Part shown: piece after piece, positions 61,158 to 64,000 of the stretch
Layout of the letters: every line of letters starts with the position of its first letter
Numbering within the stretch: position 1 is the first letter of the stretch
Assembly: GCF_902859935.1 (NCBI RefSeq)
Contig: NZ_CADIKI010000018.1
Location: forward strand, 62,001-126,000
DNA length: 64,000 nt
Source of the DNA: Paraburkholderia fynbosensis
GTDB lineage: Bacteria; Pseudomonadota; Gammaproteobacteria; Burkholderiales; Burkholderiaceae
Direction: 5' to 3'
Notes under the pieces: generated by a model
Seen by the model: only the letters and a program-made list of their open reading frames with translations
What the model was told of the DNA's origin: nothing
Database searches by the model: none
Translations under genes and position numbers: made by a program

Positions 61158-62615
61158 ATGGTTTCCCTGTCTCTTTCACGGCCGGTGCAGCGCCGCACGC
61201 TGGTGGCTGGGATGATCGGCGCACTGCTCAGCGCGTGCTCGACCTTGCCCTCCTATCAGCGCCCGAGCGCCGAGATTCCCGCGCAATATGCGGGCACCGC
61301 ACCCGGCTGGGCGCGGGCCGCACCGGCTGACGCCACGCCGCGCGGCCCATGGTGGACGATCTTCAACGATCCGGTGCTGAATCAACTCGAAGCGCGTATC
61401 GACGTGTCGAACCAGACCGTGCGCAAGGCGGTCGCGCAGCTCCAGCAAGCGCGGTCGATGGTGGACTATCAGCGCGCCGGTTTTTTCCCGACGATTACCG
61501 CTGGGGTCGCGCAGGATCGCTCGCGGACCTCGCAGAATGTCGAAGGCAAATCGCTCGCGGGCAAGACCGTGCCGGACTATTCGGCGGGCGTGTCGGCGAG
61601 CTGGGAGCCGGATCTGTTCGGACGCGTGCGCGATAGCGTGAACGGCGCGCAGGCCGACGCCCAGGCGAGCGAAGCCGACCTCGAAGGCGTGCGCCTGTCG
61701 ATGAGCGCGGATCTCGCCGTCGACTATTTCTCCCTGCGCTCGCTCGACACGCAGAAGAAGCTGCTCGACGACAGCGTGAGCGCCTACGCGGCCGCATTGA
61801 AACTGCTGCAGCAGCAACTGAAAAACGGTGCGATCGATGCGTCCGCGGTGGCCCAGGCCACGACGCAACTCGAAGCGACGCGCACGCAGGACACCGACAT
61901 CGACGTGACGCGCGCACAGATGCAGCACGCGATTGCCACGCTGACCGGCGAGCCGGCTTCGAGCTTCGCGCTGCCGCCGAACGGCTCGGCCGTCACACCG
62001 CCCGCGATTCCGGTCGGCTTGCCGTCGCAATTGCTGGAGCGTCGCCCGGATATCGCGGCGGCCGAACGGCGCGTGGCGTCGGCCAATGCGCAGATTGGCG
62101 CCGCGCAGGCGGCGTTCTTCCCGGATCTGATGCTGTCGGCGAGCGCGGGACTGGAAAGCACCTTTTTCGCACCCTGGCTGAGTGCGCCGAGTCTGTTCTG
62201 GTCGCTCGGCCCGCAACTGGCCGGCACGCTGTTCGACGGCGGCAAGCGGAAGGCAGCCCTACATGGCGCGACGGCGCAATACGACGGCGCGGTCGCGGAC
62301 TATCGTCAGTCGGTGCTGGTGGCGTTCCAGCAGGTCGAGGACAATCTGTCCGCCTTGCATTCCCTCGCCGACGAAGCCGCCAGTCAGCAGCGCGCCACCA
62401 CGGCCGCTGAACTGTCGTTGCGGCTCACGACGAACCGTTTCAACGCGGGCGCAGTCAGCTATCTCGACGTGGTCACGGCGCAGACGATTGCGTTGACGAA
62501 TCAGCGTGTCGCCGATCAGATCGCCGCACGGCGGTTGGAGTCGAGTGTGTTGCTGTTGAAGGCGCTGGGTGGGACGTGGGGTGATGAGGGCAAGCGTGCG
62601 ACCGGGTCTGTGTAA
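61158..62615 (+). CDS. Outer-membrane efflux lipoprotein, copy 2
   Basis: 485 residues from the ATG at 61158 with AAAGGA upstream. Lipoprotein signal TLVAGMIGALLSAC, mature start STLPSYQRPSAE. The family motifs SWEPDLFGRVRDSV and LLERRPDIAAAERRVASANAQIGAAQAAFFP are present. Last gene of the pump operon; its stop is 15 bases before the convergent sensor-kinase stop. Exports substrates across the outer membrane with the pump above. Confidence 0.92.
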   Translation: MVSLSLSRPVQRRTLVAGMIGALLSACSTLPSYQRPSAEIPAQYAGTAPGWARAAPADATPRGPWWTIFNDPVLNQLEARIDVSNQTVRKAVAQLQQARSMVDYQRAGFFPTITAGVAQDRSRTSQNVEGKSLAGKTVPDYSAGVSASWEPDLFGRVRDSVNGAQADAQASEADLEGVRLSMSADLAVDYFSLRSLDTQKKLLDDSVSAYAAALKLLQQQLKNGAIDASAVAQATTQLEATRTQDTDIDVTRAQMQHAIATLTGEPASSFALPPNGSAVTPPAIPVGLPSQLLERRPDIAAAERRVASANAQIGAAQAAFFPDLMLSASAGLESTFFAPWLSAPSLFWSLGPQLAGTLFDGGKRKAALHGATAQYDGAVADYRQSVLVAFQQVEDNLSALHSLADEAASQQRATTAAELSLRLTTNRFNAGAVSYLDVVTAQTIALTNQRVADQIAARRLESSVLLLKALGGTWGDEGKRATGSV

Positions 62616-62630
62616 GCCCTTGGGTACCCT

Positions 62631-64000
62631 TCACCCGCCCCGCCGAAACACCAGCACAAAGCGCGTACTCCGTGCATCGCTCTGCGCATGCACCGAGCCG
62701 CCGTGCAACTCCATGATCGTGCGCACGATGGCAAGCCCGAGCCCCGCCGATCCCGTCGACCCTCGCGACAAGCCCGATGACGGCAGCGAGCTGCGTGACG
62801 GATCGACGCGATAGAAGCGGTCGAAAATCCGCTCGATATGTTCGGCGGCAATAGGCTGTCCTTCATTCGACACGGTCACGCGCACCACGTCGGCCGATGC
62901 GCTCGCGTCCAGCACGATCTCGCCGCCTTGCGGCGTATAACGAATGGCATTGGCCAGCAGATTGCTCACCGCGCGGCGAAACAGTTCGAGATCCGCCGTC
63001 AAGCTGGCTGCGCCGCTGACACGCACGCGCACTAGCGCCTCTTCGGCAATTCCTTCGAAGTATTCGGCGATATGGCTCAACTCTCGCGCCGCATCGAACT
63101 CACGCATGTGCTTGACGAACTGCGGATGTTCAGCGCGCGCCAGAAACAGCACGTTCTCGATCATTCTCGACAGCCGGTCGCACTCTTCCAGATTCGAGGC
63201 GAGCAGCGACTCGTATTCATCGACGGAACGCGGCCGGGCAAGCGCCACTTCGGCAGCCCCGCGCATATTGCTGAGCGGCGTGCGCATGTCGTGCGCGAGG
63301 TCAGCGGTGAAACGCGACAGACGCTGAAACCCGAGATCGACGCGCTCGAGCATGGCGTTCAGCGACGCCACCAGCGTCTCGAGTTCGCTCGGCACACGCG
63401 CCACCGCGATCCGCGTATTGAGGCGATTTACCGTGACCAGGCTCGCGCTAGCCGCGATATCGCGCAACGGCCGCAGCGCGGCGCGGATCAGCAGATAACC
63501 GAGCAGCATCGCCAGCGTCACGCCGGCCACGCCCGCCAGGTGAAGCCTGTCGCGATAACGGTCCAGCAGCAGCCAGCGGTCGCTCATGTTGCGCGCCACC
63601 AGCACGCTCGCCGTTTCGCCGTCGCGTAGACGCGCGTCGGTGAGAATGCCCCGAATCGGCGCGCCGTTGCGGCCGGTCCACTCACCGATATCGGCCTCGG
63701 TGATACGCGCCGAAGCCGCAACGCGCGCGAGCGGCGGCAACGCGGCGAGCGTCGCCGCGCCGCTCGCCACATTGGGCACGGCAAAAGTGTCGGCGATGTT
63801 GTGTTCGACTGCCCGGTTGCCAGCGGGATCGAACACTTCCATCGACATGGCCTGGTTGCCGAGCACGATGCTGATCAAACGGTCGCTATGCTCGCGAATG
63901 CCCATCGACGTCTCCAACTCCTCGGCAAGCCGCCGTGCGTGGCGCGCGGCAAGCACGATGTCGAGATTGTCCTGCGCCTTGATCTGCTTTTCGAGCGCGA
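62631..64000 (-). CDS. Sensor histidine kinase, 5' end cut by window
   Basis: The frame stays open to base 64000 (upstream codons read ALEKQIKAQDNLDIV), so the N-terminus lies outside; about 456 residues are visible. A periplasmic part is followed by a membrane helix (LAGVAGVTLAMLLGYLLIRAAL), HAMP, HisKA with the phospho-His in DLAHDMRTPLSNM, and HATPase with N-box SNLLANAIRYT. A Ser-rich insertion (SSLPSSGLSRGSTGS) sits between FYRVDPSR and AGLGLAIVRTIM, in the ATP lid. It resembles the metal-type kinase at 22536-23924. It may control the convergent efflux operon; its response regulator is not visible. Confidence 0.9.
   Translation of the reverse strand, partial: ALEKQIKAQDNLDIVLAARHARRLAEELETSMGIREHSDRLISIVLGNQAMSMEVFDPAGNRAVEHNIADTFAVPNVASGAATLAALPPLARVAASARITEADIGEWTGRNGAPIRGILTDARLRDGETASVLVARNMSDRWLLLDRYRDRLHLAGVAGVTLAMLLGYLLIRAALRPLRDIAASASLVTVNRLNTRIAVARVPSELETLVASLNAMLERVDLGFQRLSRFTADLAHDMRTPLSNMRGAAEVALARPRSVDEYESLLASNLEECDRLSRMIENVLFLARAEHPQFVKHMREFDAARELSHIAEYFEGIAEEALVRVRVSGAASLTADLELFRRAVSNLLANAIRYTPQGGEIVLDASASADVVRVTVSNEGQPIAAEHIERIFDRFYRVDPSRSSLPSSGLSRGSTGSAGLGLAIVRTIMELHGGSVHAQSDARSTRFVLVFRRGG
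62750..62796. repeat. REP-like insertion inside the kinase gene
   Basis: The bases coding the extra Ser/Gly-rich residues read, on the + strand, GTCGACCCTCGCGACAAGCC then CGATGACGGCAG. That resembles the short interspersed motif with CGTCATCGGGCTTGTCGCG known in many proteobacteria. The frame is kept. Copy number in the genome is unknown to me. Confidence 0.35.

Noticed and set aside
1..64000. CRISPR arrays, rRNA or tRNA genes, intact insertion sequences, prophage genes
   Set aside because: No regularly spaced repeats, RNA-gene signatures, intact transposase or phage structural genes were found on either strand.

Overview
The window reads as part of a chromosome or megaplasmid of a Burkholderiaceae bacterium, most likely Paraburkholderia-like. 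The evidence is high G+C coding sequence, a DUF4148 secreted protein, three tripartite RND efflux systems, many solute-catabolism islands and densely packed operons. No rRNA, tRNA, CRISPR array or intact mobile element was found. Organism and replicon type are inferences.

Layout. (1) 1-4551, + strand: the end of a polyol/pentitol operon, with a zinc xylitol/sorbitol-type dehydrogenase cut by the window edge, a carbohydrate ABC ATPase, an AraC regulator and xylulokinase. A decayed GH5 glycosidase remnant follows (about 4678-5150). (2) 5153-15600, - strand: a compact ten-gene nitrogen-scavenging operon. In transcription order it has allophanate hydrolase (atzF), a BMP-type binding protein, two permeases, biuret hydrolase (biuH), a double ABC ATPase, a formamidase-like nitrilase, a second isochorismatase-like amidohydrolase, an AtzH (DUF3225) protein and a GntR/FCD regulator. 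A -24/-12 sigma-54 promoter match sits exactly where a nitrogen-controlled promoter is expected. Together these genes can be read as import of a ureide, stepwise cleavage to biuret and allophanate, then ammonia plus CO2. The AtzH homologue and the second hydrolase are unexplained by the simple biuret route. An IS6-type transposase relic lies just upstream.

(3) 16203-24592, - strand: a heavy-metal (CzcA/HME-type) RND pump with MFP, outer-membrane factor, small lipoprotein and an OmpR/sensor-kinase pair; a perfect dyad lies in front of the MFP gene. (4) 24659-29749: a short-chain dehydrogenase, a chemoreceptor, a TetR regulator, an ABM monooxygenase-like protein and a DUF4148 protein. (5) 30458-36342, + strand: an HAE-type RND efflux operon. 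(6) 36440-46695: a molybdenum-hydroxylase (CO-dehydrogenase-like) operon of unknown substrate on the - strand with CoxG, GarR-like, NIPSNAP and SDR genes, divergent from two major-facilitator transporters. Its intergenic region carries a near copy of the DNA box in front of the distant tetR gene.

(7) 46696-51420: an A+T-rich gap, a periplasmic KatB catalase with an OxyR-like box, a large hairpin, an AnkB-type ankyrin lipoprotein, a 59-residue open frame and an EAL-domain protein. (8) 51586-56301: an isoquinoline-oxidoreductase-type two-subunit molybdoenzyme with its own HiPIP and an aldo/keto reductase, divergent from an HxlR regulator. (9) 56579-64000: a second HAE-type RND operon, paralogous to the first, and a convergent sensor kinase that runs off the window.

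The most notable system is the biuret/ureide operon (5153-15600). Next come the two molybdenum-hydroxylase operons and the possible long-range TetR regulon. All function assignments rest on motif reading and memory of families; no searches were run.
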